Assembly: GCA_002352205.1 (NCBI GenBank)
Contig: DEHZ01000015.1
Coordinates: 413,303 to 477,302, forward strand
From: Flavobacterium sp. UBA2787
Lineage (GTDB): Bacteria; Bacteroidota; Bacteroidia; Flavobacteriales; Flavobacteriaceae
Reading direction: 5' to 3'
DNA: 64,000 nucleotides
In this document: positions 27,540 through 37,700 of the stretch, piece by piece
Position numbering within the stretch: position 1 is the first letter of the stretch
How the letters are laid out: each line of letters starts with the position of its first letter
The notes under the pieces: model-generated
Databases searched by the model: none
Told to the model about the DNA's origin: nothing
What the model saw: the letters and a program-made list of their open reading frames with translations, nothing else
Program-made: the position numbers and the translations under genes

Positions 27540-28631
27540 TTATTTTAAAGGTAATTTAATTCTGAAAATTGTTCCTTTCGGTTTATTGTCCAATGCTTCA
27601 ATAATTCCCTGATGACTTTTGATGATGCCATGCACTACACTTAATCCCAGTCCGGTTCCTTCGCCAAGTGGTTTTGTGGTGAAAAACGGTTCAAAGATTT
27701 TATGTTTAATTTCATCTTCAATGCCTTTTCCGTTGTCTTTAATTTCTATAACGAAATGACTTTCGGTTGAAAAAACATTCACGTGAATTTCACTTTTTGG
27801 AGGCGAGACATAAATGGCGTTCAAAAGTATATTAAACAAAACTTGAGTAAGTTGAATGTTGTCAATTTGTGCTTTAATGTCATCATCCGCAAAACTAACT
27901 TTATAATTGATGTCTCCTTTTTTAAAATTCGGACCAAGCAATGTTAAGGCCTGAATAATAATTGGTTTGACAGCAAAAACACTTTTATTTTGAGGCATTT
28001 CGCAGGAGAAAAACATAAGATTTTTAACTATTTCACGTGAATAAATGGCAGCATTTATAATTTTTGAAATATCGCGATCAATTTGAGGATTGTTGTTTTG
28101 TTGCTTAATCAATTCGGCAAAACCTAAAATATTTCCAAGGGGCGTATTCAATTCATGAGCAATTCCAGCAGTAATTTCTCCTAAAATTGATAATCGATCC
28201 ACTCTTTCTGCACTTCTTTTTAAATGAGCTTCTTTAATTTGGTTTTCCTTTTTTTCTAAGAAGAAACTAACTTCATAACATACTTTTTTTAATAATTTTT
28301 TTTCATCTTCCAAAAAATCATTTTCAGTAAAATTATCTGCAGGGTAATGAACTTTTATTCCACCAACAACACTATTTTCAATTAGTAAATTATCAAATAC
28401 AAAAATTGTATTTTCTAACTTTTCATTAGTCGAAAAATACAAATCTTTAAAAAAAATTTCAACAATTGCTTGTTCGTGGAAACGCCAAGCTTCCTTAAGT
28501 CTCGATGCAATCGCAACAAATACTTCTTCATTAGTCAACTCAAACTGATTAAGAATATTAGTCACTTCATAAAGACAACTAAGTTCTTTAATTCGTTCGG
28601 TTAATTTTTCTTCTGTAGAAAATTGGTCCAT
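27540..28631 (-). CDS. Soluble sensor histidine kinase, partner of the NtrC-type regulator
   Basis: From ATG 28631 the protein has 363 residues. A GAF-like sensor region (about 15-130) and a coiled-coil linker are followed by the H-box with His159 (AHELNTPLGN) and the ATPase domain. That domain has the N box (NILLNAIY), G1 (DNGKGI), F (FEPFFTTKP) and G2 (GEGTGLGLS). No membrane segment is present, so the signal is cytoplasmic. The frame extends to a TTG at 28682, but that TTG belongs to a TATCTTTG promoter box. It forms an operon with the regulator. Confidence 0.9.
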   Translation of the reverse strand: MDQFSTEEKLTERIKELSCLYEVTNILNQFELTNEEVFVAIASRLKEAWRFHEQAIVEIFFKDLYFSTNEKLENTIFVFDNLLIENSVVGGIKVHYPADNFTENDFLEDEKKLLKKVCYEVSFFLEKKENQIKEAHLKRSAERVDRLSILGEITAGIAHELNTPLGNILGFAELIKQQNNNPQIDRDISKIINAAIYSREIVKNLMFFSCEMPQNKSVFAVKPIIIQALTLLGPNFKKGDINYKVSFADDDIKAQIDNIQLTQVLFNILLNAIYVSPPKSEIHVNVFSTESHFVIEIKDNGKGIEDEIKHKIFEPFFTTKPLGEGTGLGLSVVHGIIKSHQGIIEALDNKPKGTIFRIKLPLK

Positions 28632-28660
28632 CGTTACATCATTTAGTAATGTTAATAATC

Positions 28661-28687
28661 GGGTAAAATTTACCCACTTCAAAGATA
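28661..28687 (-). promoter_or_regulatory. Promoter and palindrome before the kinase-regulator operon
   Basis: TATCTTTG on the minus strand (28687-28680) matches the -7 box. A 15-bp palindrome GGGTAAA-N-TTTACCC (28661-28675) covers the expected transcription start and could be an operator. The gap from the -7 box to the ATG at 28631 is about 48 bases. No TTG is seen at -33. Confidence 0.5.
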
Positions 28688-28766
28688 TTCAAAATTTAGA
28701 TTCGATGGGTTTTTATTGAAGTCTAAAAAGAGGTAAGAATTGATGAAAATTATTTTTTTTTATTTT

Positions 28767-28796
28767 TTTGTATTCTCTACAAGTCTCTTACCTTTG
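28767..28796 (+). promoter_or_regulatory. Promoter of maeB (TTTG-N18-TACCTTTG)
   Basis: TTTG at 28767-28770, 18 bases, then TACCTTTG at 28789-28796: a full match to the Bacteroidota -33/-7 pattern, 27 bases before the ATG. Confidence 0.8.
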
Positions 28797-28823
28797 TGAG
28801 TCAAACATAGAAGAACCAAATTC

Positions 28824-31121
28824 ATGCACAAAGACACAAAACGCAGAGAAGCCCTTTTATATCACGCAAAACCGAATCCGGGGAAAATTCAAGTAGTTCC
28901 CACCAAAAAATATGCAACTCAACGTGATTTGTCGTTGGCCTATTCTCCCGGTGTGGCGGAACCTTGTTTGGAAATTGCCAAAGATGTCAACAACGTTTAC
29001 AAATACACTGCCAAAGGAAATTTGGTTGCGGTAATCACCAACGGAACGGCTGTTTTAGGTTTAGGCGATATTGGTCCGGAAGCTTCAAAACCCGTGATGG
29101 AAGGTAAGGCTTTACTCTTCAAAATTTTTGCCGATATCGATGTGTTTGATATTGAAGTTGGAACAAAAGATATTGATGCATTTATCGAAACCGTTAAAAA
29201 TATCGCTCCCACTTTTGGAGGAATAAATTTAGAAGACATCAAAGCTCCCGAATCATTTGAAATCGAACGCCGTTTGGTGGAAGAATTAAACATTCCGGTG
29301 ATGCACGATGACCAACACGGAACTGCAATTATTTCATCGGCAGCGTTATTAAATGCCTTAGAATTGGCGGAAAAAAATGTAGCTGATATTAAAGTTGTCG
29401 TGTCCGGTGCCGGTTCTGCAGCATTAGCTTGTGCCAATTTGTATCTTCTACTTGGCGTAAAAGCCGAAAATATAATTATGTTCGATCGCGAAGGTGTTTT
29501 ACATCCTGAACGAACAGACTTATCTCCTTTACAACAAAAGTATACTTCCGGAAAAAAAGGAACCGATTTACAAACAGCCTTGATAAATGCGGACGTGTTT
29601 TTAGGTTTATCTGCCGGAAATATCCTTACACCAGAAATGCTTTTAGGAATGGCCAATGATCCAATCGTTTTTGCGATGGCGAACCCAATTCCTGAAATTG
29701 ATTATAATGTGGCGATAAACACCCGAAAAGATATTATAATGGCAACCGGTCGTTCAGACCATCCTAACCAAGTGAATAATGTGCTTGGATTCCCTTATAT
29801 TTTTAGGGGAGCGTTGGATGTTAGAGCAACAAAAATTAATGAAGCGATGAAAATGGCTGCCGTTCGTGCCTTAGCTTTATTGGCAAAAATGCCTGTTCCT
29901 GAGCAAGTTAATATTGCTTACGGGGAAACAAAATTGAATTTTGGTCGCGATTATATTATTCCAAAACCATTCGATCCACGATTGATAACCATTGTTGCTC
30001 CGGCAGTTGCAAAAGCAGCCATGGATTCCGGAGTGGCTCAAAATCCTATTTTAGATTGGGATAAATACGAAGAAGAATTAGCCGAACGATTAGGTTCTGA
30101 TAATAAAATGGTTCGATTGTTGGCAAACCGTGCTAAAACCGACCCAAAACGAATCATTTTTGCCGAAGCCGATCATTTAGATGTGTTGAAAGCCGCTCAA
30201 ATTGTAATGGAAGAAGGTATCGGCAAACCCATCCTTTTGGGAAATAAAGAAATTATTTTGGAACTAAAAGAGGAAATTGGTTTTGATGTTGATGTGCCGA
30301 TTTTAGATCCAAAAACAAAAGAATGTGATGATAAGCGAATGCAATATGCCACCACTTTTTGGGAAAGCAGAAAACGCAGAGGAATTTCGTTATTGGACGC
30401 TCAAAAATGGATGAGGGAACGCAATTATTTTGCAGCGATGATGGTCAATGAAGGTGAAGCAGATGCATTAGTGACAGGATATTCCAGAAGTTATCCAACT
30501 GTCGTTAAACCAATTATGGAGCTAATTGATAAAGCTCCCGGTGTTAGCCGAATTGCCACTACCAATATGATGATGACCAATCGAGGACCAATTTTTTTCT
30601 CCGATACGGCCATCAATGTTGATCCATCTGCAGATGATTTAGCAAAGATCGCTTTGATGACAGCCAAAACAGTGAGAATGTTCGGAATGCAGCCTGTTGT
30701 AGCGATGGTTTCTTATTCCAACTTTGGTTCGTCAAGTAATGAAACTGCCGTAAAGGTTCGTCAAGCAGTAGCTTATTTACATAAATATTATCCGGATTTG
30801 ATTGTAGATGGCGAAATTCAGGCGGATTTTGCTTTAAATCCTGAAATGCTGAAAGACAAATTTCCATTTTCAAAATTAGCGGGAAAAAAAGTAAATACAC
30901 TGATTTTTCCTAATCTGGAAGCGGCAAATATTAATTATAAAATGCTGAAAGAATTGTATAAAGTAGATTCAATTGGGCCAATAATGCTAGGGTTAGACAA
31001 GCCTGTGCACATTTTTCAATTGGGAGCCAGTGTGGAAGAAATGGTCAATATGGCTGCTGTTGCTGTAGTTGATGCTCAAGAAAAAGAAAAGCGTTACAAA
31101 TCGCTCAAAGTAAGTTTTTAA
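28824..31121 (+). CDS. maeB: NADP-dependent malic enzyme with phosphotransacetylase-like tail
   Basis: The enzyme decarboxylates malate to pyruvate with NADP reduction. The 765-residue protein has the malic enzyme N-terminal and NAD(P)-binding domains (about 1-420; YSPGVAEPC, VISGAGSA-like VVSGAGSAALAC, MANPIPEI). The C-terminal half is a phosphotransacetylase-like domain (about 425-765), which in MaeB proteins is regulatory and not a working Pta. Length is typical. It is followed by the separately promoted ruvA. Confidence 0.95.
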   Translation: MHKDTKRREALLYHAKPNPGKIQVVPTKKYATQRDLSLAYSPGVAEPCLEIAKDVNNVYKYTAKGNLVAVITNGTAVLGLGDIGPEASKPVMEGKALLFKIFADIDVFDIEVGTKDIDAFIETVKNIAPTFGGINLEDIKAPESFEIERRLVEELNIPVMHDDQHGTAIISSAALLNALELAEKNVADIKVVVSGAGSAALACANLYLLLGVKAENIIMFDREGVLHPERTDLSPLQQKYTSGKKGTDLQTALINADVFLGLSAGNILTPEMLLGMANDPIVFAMANPIPEIDYNVAINTRKDIIMATGRSDHPNQVNNVLGFPYIFRGALDVRATKINEAMKMAAVRALALLAKMPVPEQVNIAYGETKLNFGRDYIIPKPFDPRLITIVAPAVAKAAMDSGVAQNPILDWDKYEEELAERLGSDNKMVRLLANRAKTDPKRIIFAEADHLDVLKAAQIVMEEGIGKPILLGNKEIILELKEEIGFDVDVPILDPKTKECDDKRMQYATTFWESRKRRGISLLDAQKWMRERNYFAAMMVNEGEADALVTGYSRSYPTVVKPIMELIDKAPGVSRIATTNMMMTNRGPIFFSDTAINVDPSADDLAKIALMTAKTVRMFGMQPVVAMVSYSNFGSSSNETAVKVRQAVAYLHKYYPDLIVDGEIQADFALNPEMLKDKFPFSKLAGKKVNTLIFPNLEAANINYKMLKELYKVDSIGPIMLGLDKPVHIFQLGASVEEMVNMAAVAVVDAQEKEKRYKSLKVSF

Positions 31122-31152
31122 CTTATTTTTAAGTTATTAATCGTTTTATTGA

Positions 31153-31181
31153 TTGGTAATTAAAGTTTTTTGTTACATTTG
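31153..31181 (+). promoter_or_regulatory. Promoter of ruvA-sprA (TTG-N18-TACATTTG)
   Basis: TTG at 31153-31155, 18 bases, TACATTTG at 31174-31181; the ATG of ruvA follows 19 bases later. No other promoter is seen before sprA, so this one probably also drives sprA. Confidence 0.75.
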
Positions 31182-31200
31182 AAAATTACTTATTTCATCA

Positions 31201-31782
31201 ATGATAGCTCATATACAAGGTCGTTTGGTAGAAAAATCGCCAACTGATGTGGTCATCGACTGCAACGGTGTTGGTTACCATCTACATATTTCTTTGCACA
31301 CGTTTTCATTAATTCCAAATTCAGAAAACATCAAATTATTTACGCATCTTCAAATTAAAGAAGATGCTCATACTTTATTTGGTTTTGTAGAAAAGTCTGA
31401 ACGTGAGATATTTAAATTGCTACTTTCGGTTTCAGGTATTGGAGCAAGCATCGCCAGAACAATGCTTTCTTCGATGGAACCTAAACAAATTTTGCAAGCA
31501 ATTGCAACAGGTGATGTGGTTTCAATTCAATCCATAAAAGGAATTGGAACTAAAACAGCACAACGAGTAATTTTAGACTTGAAAGAAAAAGTGTTAAAAG
31601 TGTATGATTTAGACGAAGTTTCTATGTCGTCAAACAATACAAATAAAGATGAAGCGTTATCTGCTTTGGAAGTTTTAGGTTTTAACAAAAAATTAGCAGA
31701 AAAAGCAGTAGAAAAAATTGTGAGAGAAAGCCCCGATGCAACGATCGAATCAATCATTAAACAAGCATTAAAAAATTTATAG
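31201..31782 (+). CDS. ruvA: Holliday junction recognition protein RuvA
   Basis: RuvA binds four-way junctions and loads RuvB. The 193-residue protein has the OB-fold domain (about 1-62), two helix-hairpin-helix motifs (VSGIGASIARTML and IKGIGTKTAQRVI) and the flexible-linker C-terminal domain III that contacts RuvB (ALEVLGFNKKLAEKAV). Its stop codon lies three bases before the sprA start and both genes are in the same reading frame. Confidence 0.96.
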   Translation: MIAHIQGRLVEKSPTDVVIDCNGVGYHLHISLHTFSLIPNSENIKLFTHLQIKEDAHTLFGFVEKSEREIFKLLLSVSGIGASIARTMLSSMEPKQILQAIATGDVVSIQSIKGIGTKTAQRVILDLKEKVLKVYDLDEVSMSSNNTNKDEALSALEVLGFNKKLAEKAVEKIVRESPDATIESIIKQALKNL

Positions 31783-31785
31783 TTC

Positions 31786-34700
31786 TTGAAAACTACGTAT
31801 AATTATAATTTTGTTGTGTCAATTAAAGCATGCTTTTTTTGGCTCATTTTACTTTTAAGTTTCGCCGCATTTTCACAAGAAGATGATGATTTAGAAACTC
31901 CCATAGATTCAGTTGGTTATAATGTTGGAAAAGTAGAATTAAATAATCCACCAAGTATTGTCTCCGCTTACACCTATGATCCGGTTACTGATCGTTATAT
32001 TTACAACAGTAAATTAGGTGAATTCAACATCAATTATCCTGTTATTTTAACACCAAAAGAATATGAAGAATTGGTTCTTCGTGAATCGATGCGTAATTAT
32101 TTTAAACAAAAATTAGATGCAATTGATGGTAATAAAGAAGGCTCAGAAGAAGGTAAAAAAGATTTATTACCGCGATATTATATAAATTCCGGTTTTTTTG
32201 AAACTATTTTTGGAAGTAATACCATTGATGTTCAGCCACGTGGATCGGTTGAAATGGATTTGGGAGTTCGCTATACTAAACAAGATAATCCTTCTTTTTC
32301 ACCACGAAACAGAACGACAACTACTTTTGATTTTGACCAACGGATAAACATGAGTTTGACCGGAAAAGTGGGTACGCGATTGAACGTGAATGCCAATTAT
32401 GACACTCAATCAACGTTTGCTTTTCAAAACTTGATTAAGTTAGAATATGCACCTGAAGAAGATGCTATTTTGCAAAAACTAGAAGTAGGTAACGTTAGTA
32501 TGCCGCTAAATAATACTTTAATTCGTGGTGCACAGAGTTTATTTGGGGTAAAAGCTCAATTACAATTTGGAAGAACAACGATTACCGGTGTTTTTTCTGA
32601 ACAGAAATCGCAAACTCGATCCGTAACCGCTGAAGGTGGTGGAACAGTGCAAGACTTTCAAATGTTTGCATTGGAATATGATGCAGACAGACACTTTTTC
32701 CTTTCACAATATTTTAGAAGTCGATATGATGCCTCTTTGAGACAATACCCAATGATTGATAGCCGTGTACAAATAACACGTATTGAAGTATGGATTACGA
32801 ATCGTCAAAACAGAATTAACACTTCACAAGAGGGGAATAATTTACGAAACATTATCGCTCTTCAAGATTTAGGTGAAGCTCAATTACCCGGATTGACTGA
32901 TGATGAAGTGGTTGGAATTAGTCCAATTCCACCAGGATTTTTTAATGTAATTGGCAATACGCCTTCCAAAAACTCAAACAACGATTTTGACCCTGCTTTG
33001 ATTCAAAGTGGTAGTGGTTTATTACGTCCGCAAATCAGAGAAATAGTAACATCAAATGAAGGTTTTAACTACAATGCAGTAGAAGGATTAGACTATTCAA
33101 AACTGGAAAATGCAAGAAAATTAACAACTAACGAATTTACCTATCATCCACAATTAGGATATATTTCGCTTCAACAAAAATTAGCAAATGATGAAGTGAT
33201 TGCGGTGGCCTATCAATATACAATTGGAGATGATGTTTATCAAGTAGGGGAGTTTGGAAATGACGGTGTAGAATCAACAGTTGTAGATTCTGGAACAAAT
33301 ATTCCGGTAACACAATGTTTGGTTTTAAAGATGTTGAAAAGCAATTTAACCAATGTTGATATGCCAATTTGGAATTTGATGATGAAAAACATTTATCAGA
33401 TACCTGGAGCATTTCAACTGGAACAAGAGGATTTTAGATTTAATATCTTGTATTCAGATCCATCCCCTTTAAATTATATTACATTAACCAGTCCATTACC
33501 TTCTCCGGAAGATGAAGTTTCGGAAACACCTTTGCTAAGAGTTTTTAATGTTGACCGTTTAAATTACACCAATGACCCGCAACAAGGTGGAGATGGATTC
33601 TATGATTTCATACCCGGTTTAACAGTTGACAGTCAAAACGGGCGATTGATTTTTACAACCGTAGAACCTTTTGGTGAACATTTATTTGAAAAATTAAAAT
33701 CAAATCCGGGCGAAGATTATAACAACACAGTTTCAGGATATAATGCCAATCAAAATAAATATGTTTTTCGAAGTATGTACCGTAGCACACAAGCAGCTGC
33801 ACTTCAGGATAGCGAAAAAAATAAGTTTTTACTACGTGGACGTTATAAATCAACAGGCGGCGATGGAATTCCAATTGGAGCATTCAACGTGCCAAGAGGT
33901 TCTGTAGTTGTAACAGCTGGTGGTCGTACTTTAGCAGAAGGAATTGACTATACCGTAAACTATCAACTTGGAAGAGTTAGAATTTTAGATCCTTCACTTC
34001 AGGCTTCCGGAACACCAATTAACATTTCGGTAGAAAACAACTCCGTTTTCGGTCAGCAAACCAGACGATTTATGGGTGTGAATGTTGATCATAAATTTTC
34101 AGAAAAGTTTCAAATAGGTGCAACTTATTTGAGAATGACCGAAAGACCATTTACTCAGAAATCAACATTTGGTCAAGAATCGGTCAATAATTCTATTTTT
34201 GGATTCAACGGAAATTATTCAACAGAACTACCATTTTTAACACGATTAGTAAATAAATTACCAAATATTGATACAGATGTTCCTTCCAATATTTCAGTAC
34301 GTGGTGAAGTTGCATTCTTAAAACCAGATACACCAAAAGCAGATAATTTTGATGGCGAATCCACATTATATGTAGACGATTTTGAAGGTTCTCAAACCAC
34401 TATCGATATGAAATCAGCTTTGGCTTGGAGCTTATCTAGTGTTCCACTTCACAATAATGAAAGTACTTATAATTTTGGTGAAACCTTAACAGGAAGAAAT
34501 ACCGGATTTAAAAGAGCTAAATTAGCATGGTACACCGTTGACCCAATTTTTTATACTAGTCAGAGACCCGGCAGTATTTCTGACGAAGAAATGGCATTGA
34601 ATAAAACCAGAAGGATTTTCATTAATGAAATTTTCCCTGTAACCGATATCGCTCAAGGTCAACAAACGGTTATTAATACCTTAGATTTAACCTATTTTCC

Positions 34701-37700
34701 AACGGAAAGAGGTCCATACAATTACAATCCTGATACAACAACGGATAATACCTTGCCAAATCCGGAAACAAACTTTGGAGGAATTATGCGAGCCATCAAT
34801 TCTACCAATTTCGAGCAAGGAAATGTGGAGTATATTCAGTTTTGGATGATGGATCCCTATCACGGAACAGATGAGTTTAATCCAACAAATACAGGAGAAA
34901 TTTATTTAAACTTAGGAGAAATTTCAGAAGATGTTTTAAAAGACGGAAGAAAACAATATGAAAATGGTTTGCCGGGAGTTGGTTCAACACAACCTACCAT
35001 TCCTACATTCTGGGGTAAAGTTCCTGCTTCTCAATCGTTAATTTATGCTTTTGATACCGAAGATGGTAACAGAGCTTTGCAAGATGTTGGTTTAGATGGA
35101 GTAAATGATGAAGAAGAAGCTCAATTGGATGGATTACCACCTCAATTCTCCTCTTTTGAAGATCCTGCTGCAGATAACTATCAATTCTATTTGGATGCTA
35201 CCGGTGACGTAATCGAACGCTACAAAAATTATAACGGATTAGAACGAAATTCTCCGGTGAATGTTTCTGATAATAATCGAGGAAATTCAACATTGCCTGA
35301 TGCGGAAGATATCAACAGAGATAATACGATGAATACGATTAATGCGTATTTTGAATATAAAATTGATGTTTCTCCTAACATGACTGTTGGTCAAAATTAT
35401 ATTACCGACATTGTTTCTGTTCCTGCAACTCCACCAAGCAGTAGCGGTCCTGGTTTACCTGAAGCGAGATGGCTTCAATTTAAGATTCCTGTGTCTCAAT
35501 TTCAAAACAAGATAGGAAGTATTTCAGATTTTCGTTCCATTCGATTCATGAGAATGTTCATGACCGGATTTACCGAAGAAATGACAGTTCGTTTTGGTGT
35601 TTTAGAATTAGTTCGTGGTGAATGGAGAAGATATTTAGGAACATTAGATCCAAATGAAACAATTGAAGAAGACGAAGATGATAATACCGCTTTTGATGTT
35701 CAGTCGGTTAATATTCAAGAAAACAGCAACAGAACACCTATTCGATATGTAATGCCGCCAGGAGTGGATCGTGAACAATTGTATAACAATAATACAGTTA
35801 TCAATCAAAACGAACAATCACTTTCACTTCGTGTTGCTAAAAAGAATACAAGTCTTCCCGGTGGTTTGGAGCCTGAAGATTCAAGAGCTGTTTTCAAAAA
35901 TTTAGAGGTAGATATGCGTCAGTTTGAAAAACTAAAGATGTTTATCCATGCCGAAGCAATAGAAAATAATGTTGATGCGGATAGATTGTTGGATGATGAA
36001 ATGGTCGCCTTTATTCGTTTTGGAAATGACTTTACACAAAACTTCTATCAAGTTGAAATTCCGCTGAAAGTTACACCTCACGGAGCAACTGTTCCGGAAG
36101 AAGTTTGGCCCGAAGCAAATGAAATCGATTTGAATTTAGCCTTGCTTACTCAACTTAAAATTTTAGCCATCAATGGAGCAAATCCTAATCCCGATGAAAT
36201 TTATTTCCAAGATGAAGATCAATTGGATCCTTCGGCAGCGTCTAAACCAAATAAACTTCGTTTAGGTATAAAAGGTAATCCAAACTTTGGATTAGTAAGA
36301 ACGTTGATGATTGGTTTGAGAAATGCCAAAACCGGTCAAGTTGAATTAGAAAGTATTCGCGGAGAAGTTTGGTTCAACGAATTACGTGTAGCCGGTTTAA
36401 AAAATAAAGGAGGATATGCAGCTATTTTGAATGTAGATGCCAATGCAGCAGATTTTGCCACTGTTTCAGCCACAGGACGAATGAGTACTATTGGTTTTGG
36501 AGCTTTAGAACAAGGTGTAAATGAAAGAAGTCGTGAAGATATGCAACAGTATGATATTGTTACAAATATTAATGTTGGCCAGTTGCTCCCAAAAAAATGG
36601 GGAATCAATTTACCATTTAATTATGCTATTGGTGAACAAACTATCACACCGGAATATGATCCTTTTAACCAAGATATAAGACTTGAACAGTTGTTGGATA
36701 TTACGCCAGATGCTGCAGAAAGAGAAAATATTGAAAAAAGAGCGGTCGATTATACCAAACGAAAAAGTATAAACTTTATAGGTGTTAGAAAAGAACGAGG
36801 AGCGGAACAAAAAGCTCGTGTGTATGATGTTGAAAATTTCACGCTTTCTCATTCGTTTAATGAAGTAGAAAAGCATAATTATGAAATTGAAGATTTTATT
36901 GATCAGCAAACCAGAACATCGGTGGATTATGCACATACTTTCCAAAACAAGCCGATTGAGCCTCTAAAAAGTAATAAGTTTATGAAGAAATCTCAATATT
37001 GGAAATTATTGAGTGACTTTAATTTTAATTACCTTCCGTCTAACATTAACTTTAGTAGCAATGTAATAAGACAGTTTAACCGTCAGCAATTTAGACAGGT
37101 TGAAGTTGAAGGAATCCCTTTATCTGCTTTATACAGAAGAAATTATTTATTTAACTATCAATACGGTTTCAATTTTAATTTAACTAAATCGTTAAAACTT
37201 AATTATACAGTAAGTAGAAGTAATATTGTTAGAAACTATTTTGATGATGAAGGATTTCCGGAAGAAGAAAACAGAATTTTTGACGATTACTGGAGTGTTG
37301 GTACACCCGATCAACATAACCAACAATTTGTGTTGAATTATGAACTTCCTTTGAATAAACTACCTTTTTTAAGTTTCTTAAAATCGAATTATTCATACAC
37401 AGGAACCTATAGTTGGATGCGTTCTTCCGATGCTTTATCTACATTTGAAACAGAAGATGGATTTGTTTTTGATTTAGGAAATACTATTCAAAATTCTGCT
37501 TCGCATAGACTAAATGCAACCATGAATATGGATATGTTTTATAAGTATATTGGTTTAACAAAAGGACCTAAGAAACCTGCCGCAAAGCCAAAACCTGCCG
37601 CACCAAAACCTGGCGAAAAAATTGTAAGCACCAGACAGCCTCAACAATCGGAAGGAAATGTATTTCTTGATGGTTTGATTGGAGTTGTAACGAGTGTAAA

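Noticed and set aside
28997-29656. Minus-strand reading frame of 219 codons within maeB
   Set aside because: It is the antisense shadow of a highly conserved enzyme; low-complexity Ser/Lys composition and no motif.
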